This document shows, piece after piece, positions 24,711 to 32,852 of a stretch of DNA of 32,937 nt (positions are counted from its first letter, which is position 1; each line of letters starts with the position of its first letter). The notes beneath the pieces were generated by a model. That model saw only the letters and a program-made list of their open reading frames with translations. It was not told the DNA's origin and ran no database searches. Where the stretch lies: the NCBI RefSeq assembly GCF_013179805.1, contig NZ_SRRZ01000020.1, forward strand, positions 45,080-78,016. The letters run 5' to 3'. The position numbers and the translations under genes are program-made. Source of the DNA: Microcoleus asticus IPMA8. GTDB taxonomy: Bacteria > Cyanobacteriota > Cyanobacteriia > Cyanobacteriales > Microcoleaceae.

Positions 24711-25601
24711 ATGGAACTTCGACATTTGCGGTATTTCATTGCAGTAGCAGAAGAGTTGAACTTCAGTCGCGCTGCGGAGCGTTTACACATGGCACAACCT
24801 CCTCTCAGCCAGCAAATTATGGCACTGGAAAATGAGATTGAGGTGCAGTTGTTCGATCGCACCAAACGACCCCTTCAGTTAACTTGGGCAGGACAGGTTT
24901 TTTTAGAAGAAACTCGTTTGGTCTTCGCGCAGGTGGACAATGCTGTCAAAACCGCAAAACGCGCCAGTCGGGGAGAAATCGGGCGTTTGATTGTCGGTTT
25001 TAACAGTTCAATGGCAAACTGTTTGTTGCCTGAGATCTTGCGAGTTTTTCGCGATCGATTTCCCAAAGTGGAACTGACGTGGCGGGAATTAGCAACATCG
25101 CTGCAATTGCAAGCACTGCGCGATCGGCATTTGGATGTTGGGTTTTTCCATTTAATGTCATCAATGATTCAAGAATCGGATTTATGTTCAGTGACGATTT
25201 GGCAAGAACCTTTGATTGCGGCACTACCAGAAAATCATCGGTTAGTTAACGAAATTCAAGTTTCTTTAAAAGAACTGGCACAGGAATCTTTTATTCTTCC
25301 CTCTCGTCGATTTGCGCCCGGTTTGTCAGAACAAATAGAACATTTGTGCCAACAATTTGGTTTCTATCCTAATGTTATTCAAGAAGGGACAATGATGCTG
25401 ACAATACTCGGCTTAGTCGCGGGCGGCGTGGGAATTGCTTTGCTGCCGGCCAATGCTCAAAATATTCAACGGAAGGGCGTTATTTATAAAAGTATTGCGG
25501 AATCTACGCCAACTGTTCCGATGGCAGCGGTATGGAGGGCAGACGATAATTCGCCCATTTTGCGCGAGTTTTTGGAAGTGACAATGGCTATGGCAAAATA
25601 G
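24711..25601 (+). CDS. LysR-family transcriptional regulator
   Basis: Residues 1-60 (MELRHLRYFIAVAEELNFSR...LSQQIMALENEIEVQLFDRT) are a textbook LysR winged helix-turn-helix. The rest (about 90-293) is the type 2 periplasmic-binding-like inducer domain, with SFILPSRRFAPGLSEQI and GLVAGGVGIALLPA. The 296-residue length is normal. LysR proteins usually control the divergent gene, here the aspartoacylase, and their own transcription. Ligand and targets cannot be read from sequence. The RibD_C gene follows 106 bp later on the same strand. Confidence 0.94.
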   Translation: MELRHLRYFIAVAEELNFSRAAERLHMAQPPLSQQIMALENEIEVQLFDRTKRPLQLTWAGQVFLEETRLVFAQVDNAVKTAKRASRGEIGRLIVGFNSSMANCLLPEILRVFRDRFPKVELTWRELATSLQLQALRDRHLDVGFFHLMSSMIQESDLCSVTIWQEPLIAALPENHRLVNEIQVSLKELAQESFILPSRRFAPGLSEQIEHLCQQFGFYPNVIQEGTMMLTILGLVAGGVGIALLPANAQNIQRKGVIYKSIAESTPTVPMAAVWRADDNSPILREFLEVTMAMAK

Positions 25602-25707
25602 GTGAGATACAGCCGATAAATTACAAATTACCAAAAGGTACCTCCCGACTCAAGAAAACCGCTGTAGTATTATAAACTATCTGTATAGCATTTATCGAGG
25701 TGTTGCC

Positions 25708-26220
25708 ATGCGGAAAATTGTACTATTCATTGCATCTAGTCTGGACGGTTATATCGCTCGCTCGAATGGCGATATTGACTGGCTGTTTACAGACCAAAAT
25801 TACGGTTATACTAAATTCTTAGATAGCATCGATACGGTTCTCATGGGTCGAAAAACTTACGAACAAGTTCTAACTTTTGGCGAGTATCCGTACCAGGAAA
25901 AAAAAAGTTATGTTTTTACGAAAAATCTAGATTTTCAAGGCACTTCTGATGTCGAAGTGGTAACAGATTTAGAGAGTTTTGTCAATGATTTGCGCTTGCT
26001 AGACGGCAAGAATATTTGGTTGGTGGGAGGTTCTCTGCTGATTCGCGATTTCCTGAATCAAAACTTTGTCAACGAAGTGATTCTCTCGGTTCATCCGCTT
26101 ATTTTAGGCGAGGGAATCCCTTTATTTGTTAATCCCCTAAATACTACAGCTTTGCAGTTAACTGGATGTCAGACATATAGTTCTGGTATGGTTCAGCTAT
26201 CTTATGATGTCGCGACTTGA
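25708..26220 (+). CDS. RibD_C/dihydrofolate-reductase-like family protein
   Basis: The 170-residue protein begins MRKIVLFIASSLDGYIARSN and contains GDIDWLFTD, VLMGRKTYEQV and KNIWLVGGSLLIRDFLNQN, which are the NADPH-binding and fold hallmarks of the RibD C-terminal/DHFR-like superfamily. It is a small single-domain NADPH-dependent reductase, not the two-domain riboflavin enzyme and not a typical FolA. GAGGTG lies about 6 bases before ATG 25708. It may form a unit with the LysR gene. The substrate is unknown; many family members have none assigned. Confidence 0.88.
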   Translation: MRKIVLFIASSLDGYIARSNGDIDWLFTDQNYGYTKFLDSIDTVLMGRKTYEQVLTFGEYPYQEKKSYVFTKNLDFQGTSDVEVVTDLESFVNDLRLLDGKNIWLVGGSLLIRDFLNQNFVNEVILSVHPLILGEGIPLFVNPLNTTALQLTGCQTYSSGMVQLSYDVAT

Positions 26221-26304
26221 GGGCGCACCCAATTGCTAAGTCGCTTGTAAAATACTGTCAGTTGATTATCAAAAAACGTAAGATAAAACTTAGTAATCTG
26301 GCTG

Positions 26305-26601
26305 ATGATGAAATGTGTTTGCTGCTTTTTGTTATTAATATCTTTTTTCTGCGTCGTGCTTCCTGCTGAGGCATCTGTATGCCGCAATTATCAAGGACGC
26401 GAGATTTGCATTGTCGATATCAAACGCAGTGCGAAAAATTATTGGGAATACAGGGTAATTCTGAGTGTTGATGGAGTTAAACAGCCTCTGCAAGTCTACA
26501 ATTGCCGCGATCGCACTACAGTTAAGAAAGATGGAACAGTTTTGGCGTTTGGACAAAACAACCCTGGTGAAATCGTCTGCCGTTTTTTTAATCAGAAATA
26601 A
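26305..26601 (+). CDS. Small exported protein, unknown function
   Basis: The 98-residue protein has a clear signal peptide: KCVCCFLLLISFFCVVLP, with a predicted cleavage near PAEAS. The mature part is about 74 residues with four Cys (CRNYQGREICIV, YNCRDR, IVCRFF), which could form two disulfides in the periplasm. ATG 26305 and ATG 26308 are both possible starts and differ by one residue. The gene is followed by a palindromic repeat and convergent ileS. No domain was recognised. Confidence 0.7.
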   Translation: MMKCVCCFLLLISFFCVVLPAEASVCRNYQGREICIVDIKRSAKNYWEYRVILSVDGVKQPLQVYNCRDRTTVKKDGTVLAFGQNNPGEIVCRFFNQK

Positions 26602-26616
26602 GTAAATGAAGTTATT

Positions 26617-26682
26617 GTAAGGTGCGCTTCGGGCTGAATGTGGCAACCACAAACTCAAGAATTTTTCCCGAAGCGCAGCCTA
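26617..26682. repeat. REP-like inverted repeat between convergent genes
   Basis: GCGCTTCGGG (26624-26633) and CCCGAAGCGC (26667-26676) are exact complements separated by 33 bases. The match extends imperfectly outwards to GTAAGG and GCCTAC. It fills most of the gap between the exported-protein gene and ileS and may act as a bidirectional terminator. Confidence 0.65.
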
Positions 26683-26685
26683 CGG

Positions 26686-29600
26686 TTAGAATTTGCCGTC
26701 TACTGCTGAAACGCAGCGTTCGCAAATTAGCGGATGTTCGATCGACTCTCCGACGTGAGTAGAGTAGTTCCAGCAACGATCGCACTTTTCGCCGTCTGCT
26801 TTCACTACACCAATCGCCAACTCGGGAGACTGATAACTGTAAGGCAATTCTTGCAGAATTGCATTCGATTCTACCAGTTCCACTTCCGAAGTAATGAACA
26901 AATACCGCAGTTCGTCTACACCCTTGCCGATCATTGTAGAATCCTGCGTTACAGCTATTTCAGCAGGAATTTCTGGTTTGGGTTCGATCGCAACTAATTC
27001 TGCTGTCGGGATTTCAGGTGTTTCTACAAACACTTTTTCGGCTGGGGCTGTTTGTGCGATCGCCTGTGTTTCTACAAGCACAAGCGCTGTATCTAATGCC
27101 GGTGCGAGTACCATCGCCTTTGTTTCTGCAAGCACAAGCGCTGTTGTCCGCCCTACCACATCTGCTGTCAGCGAATCAATTTGTTCGGCAATTTCTTGAC
27201 GGTTGGCGGCAAACAACAAGTGACGGAAAGCAAACCAGATTGTAAATAAGATGCCGATGACTTCCAATAGGCTTCCCAACACCGGAATTTGATTCATCGT
27301 ATCCAAAATCGCCAGCGTTACTCTGCCGGTTATCAACACAGAGGCTAACAGCCCAAGTGTTACCAAAACTTTTTGGTATTCTATAAAAAAGTTGCCCGCG
27401 TATTCAGGCAGATCCGCCACAAACTGGACGCTTCGATCTAAGATTTGCTGCCAATCTAAAGCCGACGGTTCAGGGGCAGAATACTGTACGATCGCAGAAG
27501 ATCGATCGCCCTTTTCTGCGATCGTTTCCGCCTCAACATAAACTGTGTTTTCTGTCAAGACTTTGGCAACTTTTGCCGCTTGTTCTTCCTGTTTATCTTG
27601 TGCTGCTTTTGCTTTCTCCTCTGCGGCTAACTCGATGACTGAATTTTGCGATCGCACATAATCCACCAATTCTTCGCTGCTGGGATTTAAAGCTTGCAAT
27701 TGCTGCCTTTTCTCAACATCGGGAACGTACACCAAAACCTTAGCTTCCAAAGAAGAACCGATCGCCTTTTCAATCCTGGCTTTTTCCAAAACCTTGTTAA
27801 CTTCGCCGCGCACTTGCCGCAAATACTGCCAGCGAGTAGCCAATTCTGGATTGTGCCATTTTGCATCAATTTGCACCCAGCCGGCTTCAAATACTGACTT
27901 GTACGGAGTCGGATAGGGAAGGTACTGCCAAATATCCTCGGCCATGTGACACAACACAGGTGCGATCGCCCTTGCTAAATTCTCCACAGCAATTGCAATC
28001 ACCGTCTGACAACTGCGGCGGCGAAGGGTATCTGTCGCGCTGATGTAAAGTCTGTCTTTGGCAATATCCAAGTAAAAATTCGACAAATCCACCGTACAGA
28101 AATTCTGCACAGTTTGGAAGAATCGCGAAAATTGGAAGCTGTCAAAAGCATCTTGAACTTCCGCAAATACTTCGCCCATTCTGTGCAGCATATAGCGATC
28201 GAGTTCCGGCAATTCCTCGTAAGCAACGGCATCTTTTGCGGGGTCAAAGTCGTGCAAATTGCCCAGCAAAAACTTAGCTGTATTGCGAATTTTGCGGTAA
28301 ACATCCGACTGCTGTTTGAGAATGTTTTTGCCCAAAGGCACATCAGCCGAGTAGTCTACCGAAGACACCCACAACCGCAAAACATCGGCTCCGTATTCCT
28401 TAATTACGACTGCCGGATCGACGACATTTCCTTCAGATTTGCTCATCTTGCGGCCTTTTTCATCCAGCACAAAACCGTGAGTCAAAACTGTTTTGTAAGG
28501 AGCAACGCCGTTAGTTGCTACACTGGTCAGCAAGCTCGATTGAAACCAGCCGCGGTGTTGGTCTGAACCTTCCAAATAGATATCAGCAGGATAGTTTAAT
28601 TCCGATCGACCTTTGGCAACTGCAGCCCAAGAAGAACCGGAGTCAAACCACACATCCATCGTGTCTGTACCTTTGCGGTAAGTGTGGCCGTTATTGCGGT
28701 AAGATTCCGGCAGCAATTCATCGATCGACAATTCCCACCAAGCATCCGAACCTTTCTCTGCAAAGATGGCTTGCACGTGGGCGATCGTTTCTTCATTTAA
28801 CAGCGGTTCGTTGGTTTCTTCGTCGTAGAATACGGGAATGGGAACGCCCCAAGTCCGCTGGCGAGAAATACACCAATCCGATCGATCGCTTACCATTGCC
28901 GTGATTCTATTTTCCCCTTGGGCGGGAATCCAATTCACACCGGCGATCGCTTTTAAGGCTTCATCTCGGAACCCTTCAACGGAGGCAAACCACTGTTCCG
29001 TCGCCCGAAAAATAGTCGGCTTTTTCGTGCGCCAATCGTAAGGATAAGAGTGAGCGTAACTTTCCTCTTTAATCAAACAATTTGCCTCAGCAAGGGCATC
29101 AATCACTGCGGCATTGCCGTTTCCGAGGACATTTAAACCTGCAAACTGTCCGGCTTCTGCGGTGAAATTTCCGTTCTCGTCTACGGGCGTTAAAACTGGC
29201 AAACCGCAGCGTTTTCCGACGATAAAGTCTTCTTGTCCGTGCCCCGGTGCGGTGTGCACCAATCCTGTCCCGGAATCAGCGGTAATGTAGTCACCCCCGG
29301 CAACGATCGGACTTTCGCGATCGAACAGTGGGTGTTTGTAGATGCAGCCTTCTAATTCTTTGCCTTTGAAGGTGGCGAGTATTTTTAATTGAGTGTTAAA
29401 AGTTGCCGACAGCCGATCGACCGCATCGACAGCTACTAACATAAATTGTTGTGCGATGTGGGAATTTGCCGGCGGTTCCACCACCGCATAAGTCAGTTCG
29501 GGATTAACTGCGATTGCCAAGTTTGCCGGAATTGTCCAGGGAGTAGTCGTCCAAATCGCCGCCCAGAGGCTAGGCATATAGCGCTTGAGCTTCGTTTGCA

Positions 29601-30276
29601 GGGATTTTGACAATTTTTTCACATGAAAGCCGACGTAGATGCTGCGTGACGTGTGACCTTCGGGATATTCCAATTCCGCTTCGGCGAGGGCTGTTTTCGA
29701 GCTCGGGCTCCAGTGAACAGGTTTGAAGCCGCGGTAGATGTAGCCTTTGAGCACCATTTGGCCGAAAACGCCGATTTGAGCGGCTTCGTATTCGGGTTTT
29801 AGGGTTAAATACGGGTGTTCCCAGTCGCCCCAGACGCCGTAGCGCTGGAAGGATTCGCGCTGCTGTTCCATTGTTTGCTGCGCGAAGGCGGAAGCTTTGC
29901 GGCGGAGTTCGATCGGGGTAAGATTAAGCCGCTCCTCCGATTTCATGTTCTGCAATACTTTAAGTTCTATCGGCAATCCGTGACAATCCCAACCGGGAAC
30001 GTAGCGGACTTTTTTGCCGCGCAGCATTTGGTAGCGGTTGATAAAGTCTTTGAGGATTTTGTTGAGGGCGTGGCCGATGTGGAGTTGTCCGTTAGCGTAG
30101 GGGGGCCCGTCGTGGAGGATGAACAAGTCGCCTGGGTTATTTTCCGAGAGGCGATCGTAGATTTCTCTATCTGCCCAAAATTGTTGCAATTCTGGTTCGC
30201 GCTTGGCGGCGTTGGCGCGCATATCAAACTTGGTTTTGGGCAGATTTACCGTGTCTTTGTAAGATTTAGCTTCCAT
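26686..30276 (-). CDS. ileS: Isoleucyl-tRNA synthetase with inserted CAAD domain
   Basis: IleRS charges tRNA-Ile with isoleucine and edits valine. HIGH is at 66-69 (GQLHIGHALNK) and KMSKS at about 610-614. The CP1 editing domain and anticodon-binding domain follow normal order. The C-terminal zinc finger uses Cys1165, Cys1168, Cys1185 and Cys1188. At 1196 residues the protein is about 200-240 longer than the usual cyanobacterial IleRS. The excess is an insert at about 920-1120 holding a CAAD domain (two membrane helices, 970-994 and 997-1022) and low-complexity linkers. CAAD domains are known in several cyanobacterial aminoacyl-tRNA synthetases and are thought to anchor them to thylakoid membrane. 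ATG 30276 is preferred over a TTG nine bases upstream because the family starts EAKSYKDTVNLPKT. Confidence 0.97.
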   Translation of the reverse strand: MEAKSYKDTVNLPKTKFDMRANAAKREPELQQFWADREIYDRLSENNPGDLFILHDGPPYANGQLHIGHALNKILKDFINRYQMLRGKKVRYVPGWDCHGLPIELKVLQNMKSEERLNLTPIELRRKASAFAQQTMEQQRESFQRYGVWGDWEHPYLTLKPEYEAAQIGVFGQMVLKGYIYRGFKPVHWSPSSKTALAEAELEYPEGHTSRSIYVGFHVKKLSKSLQTKLKRYMPSLWAAIWTTTPWTIPANLAIAVNPELTYAVVEPPANSHIAQQFMLVAVDAVDRLSATFNTQLKILATFKGKELEGCIYKHPLFDRESPIVAGGDYITADSGTGLVHTAPGHGQEDFIVGKRCGLPVLTPVDENGNFTAEAGQFAGLNVLGNGNAAVIDALAEANCLIKEESYAHSYPYDWRTKKPTIFRATEQWFASVEGFRDEALKAIAGVNWIPAQGENRITAMVSDRSDWCISRQRTWGVPIPVFYDEETNEPLLNEETIAHVQAIFAEKGSDAWWELSIDELLPESYRNNGHTYRKGTDTMDVWFDSGSSWAAVAKGRSELNYPADIYLEGSDQHRGWFQSSLLTSVATNGVAPYKTVLTHGFVLDEKGRKMSKSEGNVVDPAVVIKEYGADVLRLWVSSVDYSADVPLGKNILKQQSDVYRKIRNTAKFLLGNLHDFDPAKDAVAYEELPELDRYMLHRMGEVFAEVQDAFDSFQFSRFFQTVQNFCTVDLSNFYLDIAKDRLYISATDTLRRRSCQTVIAIAVENLARAIAPVLCHMAEDIWQYLPYPTPYKSVFEAGWVQIDAKWHNPELATRWQYLRQVRGEVNKVLEKARIEKAIGSSLEAKVLVYVPDVEKRQQLQALNPSSEELVDYVRSQNSVIELAAEEKAKAAQDKQEEQAAKVAKVLTENTVYVEAETIAEKGDRSSAIVQYSAPEPSALDWQQILDRSVQFVADLPEYAGNFFIEYQKVLVTLGLLASVLITGRVTLAILDTMNQIPVLGSLLEVIGILFTIWFAFRHLLFAANRQEIAEQIDSLTADVVGRTTALVLAETKAMVLAPALDTALVLVETQAIAQTAPAEKVFVETPEIPTAELVAIEPKPEIPAEIAVTQDSTMIGKGVDELRYLFITSEVELVESNAILQELPYSYQSPELAIGVVKADGEKCDRCWNYSTHVGESIEHPLICERCVSAVDGKF
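27059..27150 (-). repeat. 54-bp tandem duplication in the ileS linker
   Basis: ATCGCCTGTGTTTCTACAAG (from 27059) and ATCGCCTTTGTTTCTGCAAG (from 27113) begin units with a 54-bp period; both continue CACAAGCGCTGT. They encode ALVLAETKAM and ALVLVETQAI, an 18-residue repeat in the linker after CAAD. Confidence 0.75.
27151..27480 (-). other. CAAD domain inside ileS
   Basis: Codons for about residues 933-1042 encode an amphipathic helix (DWQQILDRSVQFVADLPEYA) and two hydrophobic helices around LVTLGLLASVLITGRV and VLGSLLEVIGILFTIWFAF. A charged post-helix (FAANRQEIAEQIDSL) follows. This is the layout of CAAD and of plant CURT1 proteins. Normal IleRS sequence resumes at ELRYLFITSEVEL. Confidence 0.85.
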
Positions 30277-30484
30277 TTTTGACAAACTTTTTATGTAGTT
30301 AGTTGTTAGTAGTTAGCGGTTATTTGAGAGATGATATCAAGTCCGGTTAAATAATCATAATTAAGTTTGTACTGACAACTTTAGTCCTCTCTCGTCCTTG
30401 AAGAGCTGACAACCAGATATTCTAGTATAGGCGATCGACCGCACATTCGATCGGAGCAAATCCGTAGGGTGAGCTCTCTTCTCC

Positions 30485-30518
30485 CTCCTCCGCGCCCTCT
30501 GCGCCCTCTGCGGTTAAA
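30485..30518. repeat. Short dispersed repeat, CGCCCTCTG type
   Basis: CCTCCGCGCCCTCTGCGCCC followed by TCTGCGGTTAAA contains two tandem GCGCCCTCT units. It is the opposite-strand form of the repeat style at 14231-14262 and shares CTGCGGTTAAA with about 12755-12768. Confidence 0.5.
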
Positions 30519-30541
30519 TACATTCATAAATCTAGGTGGCG

Positions 30542-30676
30542 CTACTCAGTCAGCCAACTGAACATTTCACCGACGGTGAGATTGAAGGACTCGGCGAAGG
30601 TTGGAACGGGGATGCGATCGCCCGGTTCTTCAAAAACTGCTATGGTGCGATCGCGGTCTAACTCGTTTGACGGCGA
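30542..30676 (-). pseudogene. 3' remnant of a gene, possibly Uma2 family, cut by an element
   Basis: About 43 residues read RTIAVFEEPGDRIPVPTFAE then SFNLTVGEMFSWLTE and a stop. The pattern resembles the C-terminal end of Uma2-type (PD-(D/E)XK nuclease-like) proteins. The upstream part of the frame is encoded by the MITE-like element at 30677-30842, so the gene has lost its N-terminus and catalytic region. The family call is from memory of tail sequences and is weak; the truncation is clear. Confidence 0.4.
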
Positions 30677-30842
30677 GTCCGACAGGGATTGAAATCCCTG
30701 TCTCATAGCGCAAGTCCTCTGCAATAGGACTGAGGAGGTTGATTAACGTGCAATGCGAAACTCAACATCGAGTTAAATTGAGACTTGCAGTCGGTTTTAA
30801 CCGACTTTTGCTATGAGACAGGGAATTGATTCCCTGTCGGAC
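30677..30842. mobile_element. MITE-like palindromic element, copy B
   Basis: The terminal inverted repeats of 33 bp (30677-30709 and 30810-30842) match at 30 positions. They begin GTCCGACAGGGA and end CCCTGTCTCATAGC, and each contains its own hairpin (CAGGGAT...ATCCCTG). The inner palindrome AGTCGGTTTTAACCGACTT lies at 30789-30807. Order and motifs match copy A at 2224-2343, read on the opposite strand. No transposase is encoded, and no target-site duplication was found. Confidence 0.75.
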
Positions 30843-30861
30843 TGTAGCAAGCGAGAAAAAG

Positions 30862-31272
30862 TCATAGAAATATTCCCAACCCGCGACTAACGGCATTTCC
30901 CATACGATCGCACAAAGACGCGGCCGGCACTCCCTGTCCTTGCTGTTCCCATTTTTCCACGAGTTGGCGGCCCAGGGGCGTGAGGCGAAAACTGTCGGTA
31001 ATCCCTTGTCCGTCTACTTCCCGCCGCAACACGCCGACTTGAATCAGCCACAGCAGGGAGTTTTCGGCTACGAGTTCGGATACGGGCGATCGGGTGTAGC
31101 CGCTTTCGACACCGGAATTTGAGGCGATCGCACTTAGGAAAACACTGTTATCGCGGATTGTCTGGAAGAAGTGTAATTGAAAAGGGGAACAGCGGACGGC
31201 GCGATCGGCTCTTTTGACAGTGCGACTGGGATAACTAATAGATTTAAACGCTTCGGATGGAATAAAAGTCAT
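30862..31272 (-). CDS. Conserved cyanobacterial winged-helix-like protein (Npun_F0494-like)
   Basis: This 136-residue protein has the core RADRAVRCSPFQLHFFQTIR, VSELVAENSLLWLIQVGVLR and DSFRLTPLGRQLVEKWE. The last two resemble a winged helix-turn-helix, with TPLGRQLV typical of DNA-binding wings. I recall it as the cyanobacterial Npun_F0494-like family, whose function is not known. ATG 31272 is used. There is no signal peptide or membrane segment. It is divergent from the TPR gene, with 242 bp between them. Its stop is 20 bp from the MITE-like element, which probably did not cut it because the length looks normal. Confidence 0.75.
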   Translation of the reverse strand: MTFIPSEAFKSISYPSRTVKRADRAVRCSPFQLHFFQTIRDNSVFLSAIASNSGVESGYTRSPVSELVAENSLLWLIQVGVLRREVDGQGITDSFRLTPLGRQLVEKWEQQGQGVPAASLCDRMGNAVSRGLGIFL

Positions 31273-31514
31273 TGAGAGAAACTGGAAATAGGTACTATAT
31301 TTTTTATTGTTACAGATTTATAGTCAAAGTGCAGTTGTGAAAAATCTACTAAAGTTATGGGGTTGAACAAAAATGTTTTTAGGCATAAACTTTTCTGAGT
31401 TCATAACTGTCTGAGGCTTGTGCATTTCCCATCACCCGGTTTAGAGAAACCCTGGCTGGTAGCTTGAGAGAAGAAGTAGAATGAGCTTAACTGCGTTGGA
31501 GAGGAATAAAGATT

Positions 31515-32852
31515 ATGCCTTTACCGAAAGTGCCTCAAAAATTCTTGCCCAAGTTAACCTCAGTTTTTTTATTGTTATACGTGGCGGCAACACTGCCGTT
31601 GCTTGCCAATCGCCTCACTTCTTTTGCTTATATTCTTCAAGCGGTTGTGCAGAAAAAGCAAAATGCAGAAAATGAAGCAACAGAGAGTTTGAGGCAGGCG
31701 ATTCAACCTAATTTTTGGGATGCGACTATTTACCAAACTCTCGGCTTTCACTTAAGCGATCGGGGAAAACCAGAGGAAGCGATCGCAGCTTACCGCCAAG
31801 CCGTCCAAATAGATCCAAACTTTGCCACAGCTTATGAAAATCTTGGTGGTGCGCTGTTTTTGCAAGGCAAACCAGATGAAGCAATCTCCGCTTACCGCCA
31901 AGCCATTCAAATCGATCCAAACTTTGCCGAAGCTTATAAAAATCTGGGTGGTGCGCTGTTTTTGCAAGGCAAATTAGATGAAGAGCTCGCAACTTACCGC
32001 CAAGCCATCAAAGTTAACCCTCAGTGGGTTTGGGCTTACAACAAACTTGGTAATACGCTGTCCTACCAAGGCAAGCAAAAAGAAGCGATCGCAGTTTACC
32101 GCCAAGCCATCCAAATAAATCGCAATGATGCCAAAGCTTACAAAAATTTAGGTTGGGCTTTACAGCAACAGGGGAGATTAGATGAGGCGATCGCAGCTTA
32201 CCACCAAGCCATCCAAATAGATCCAAACTATGCCGAAGCTTATAACAATCTGGGTAATGCGCTGTTCAACGAAGGTCAACAAAAGAAAGCGATATCCGCT
32301 TACCGCCAAGCCATCCAAATAGATCCAAACGATGCCGAAGCTTACAAAAATTTAGGTTGGATTTTACATGAACAGGGGAGATTAGACGAGGCGATCGCAG
32401 CTTACCGCCAAGCTATTCAACTCAACCTCAAACATACCCAAGCTGACAACAATTTCGCCAAGAGGATAAGTGCATCCCTCCAAAATATTAGGGTTAATTT
32501 ATTACTCAAAGAAACGGAGAGGCTCTTAGCTAGGCGGAAAAATCCGCAATTTCCCGAAATTCCAGAGCGATTGCCCAGTTTACAAGATGAACCTTTAGTT
32601 TCATTAAAGCGGTCTGTTGTTCGAGTTATTATTAAAAATTCTCCCGAGTTACAGTCGGTTACTGGCTGGGTAGTAAAACGGCAGGGAAACAAAGCTTGGA
32701 TTGTGACCAAGCGCTTTGTGAAAACGACTGACAAAACTAAGCTTCAGAGTGTTCCAGAAATCGAAGTTGAATTTTATAGTAAACCGACATCTGGCGAATT
32801 CCGCAAGCGGAAACCCGCTAAGATTGCTAAAAATACTGCTGCCTCTGCTTAG
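31515..32852 (+). CDS. TPR-repeat protein with truncated, His-less trypsin-like tail
   Basis: The 445-residue protein has an N-terminal hydrophobic segment (LPKLTSVFLLLYVAATLPLL, about 11-30), a signal anchor or signal peptide. About seven and a half 34-residue TPRs follow (about 55-320; consensus AIAAYRQAIQIDPNFAEAYK), then a linker. The C-terminal segment (about 365-425) matches the start of cyanobacterial trypsin-like domains (SVVRVII...TGWVVKRQGNKAWIVT). The catalytic NRHVV motif is replaced by KRFVK (Phe401), and the domain stops soon after in a basic tail, without Asp and Ser. TPRs usually bind partner proteins; the tail cannot be an active protease. ATG 31515 has a GAGG about 10 bases upstream. 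Confidence 0.88.
   Translation: MPLPKVPQKFLPKLTSVFLLLYVAATLPLLANRLTSFAYILQAVVQKKQNAENEATESLRQAIQPNFWDATIYQTLGFHLSDRGKPEEAIAAYRQAVQIDPNFATAYENLGGALFLQGKPDEAISAYRQAIQIDPNFAEAYKNLGGALFLQGKLDEELATYRQAIKVNPQWVWAYNKLGNTLSYQGKQKEAIAVYRQAIQINRNDAKAYKNLGWALQQQGRLDEAIAAYHQAIQIDPNYAEAYNNLGNALFNEGQQKKAISAYRQAIQIDPNDAEAYKNLGWILHEQGRLDEAIAAYRQAIQLNLKHTQADNNFAKRISASLQNIRVNLLLKETERLLARRKNPQFPEIPERLPSLQDEPLVSLKRSVVRVIIKNSPELQSVTGWVVKRQGNKAWIVTKRFVKTTDKTKLQSVPEIEVEFYSKPTSGEFRKRKPAKIAKNTAASA

Noticed and set aside
29815..30282. 155-residue plus-strand ORF opposite the start of ileS
   Set aside because: ileS is unambiguous here, with the HIGH motif; the opposite frame is a shadow.
31726..32226. Minus-strand ORFs opposite the TPR repeats
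   Set aside because: They are periodic antisense readings of the 102-bp TPR coding repeat.
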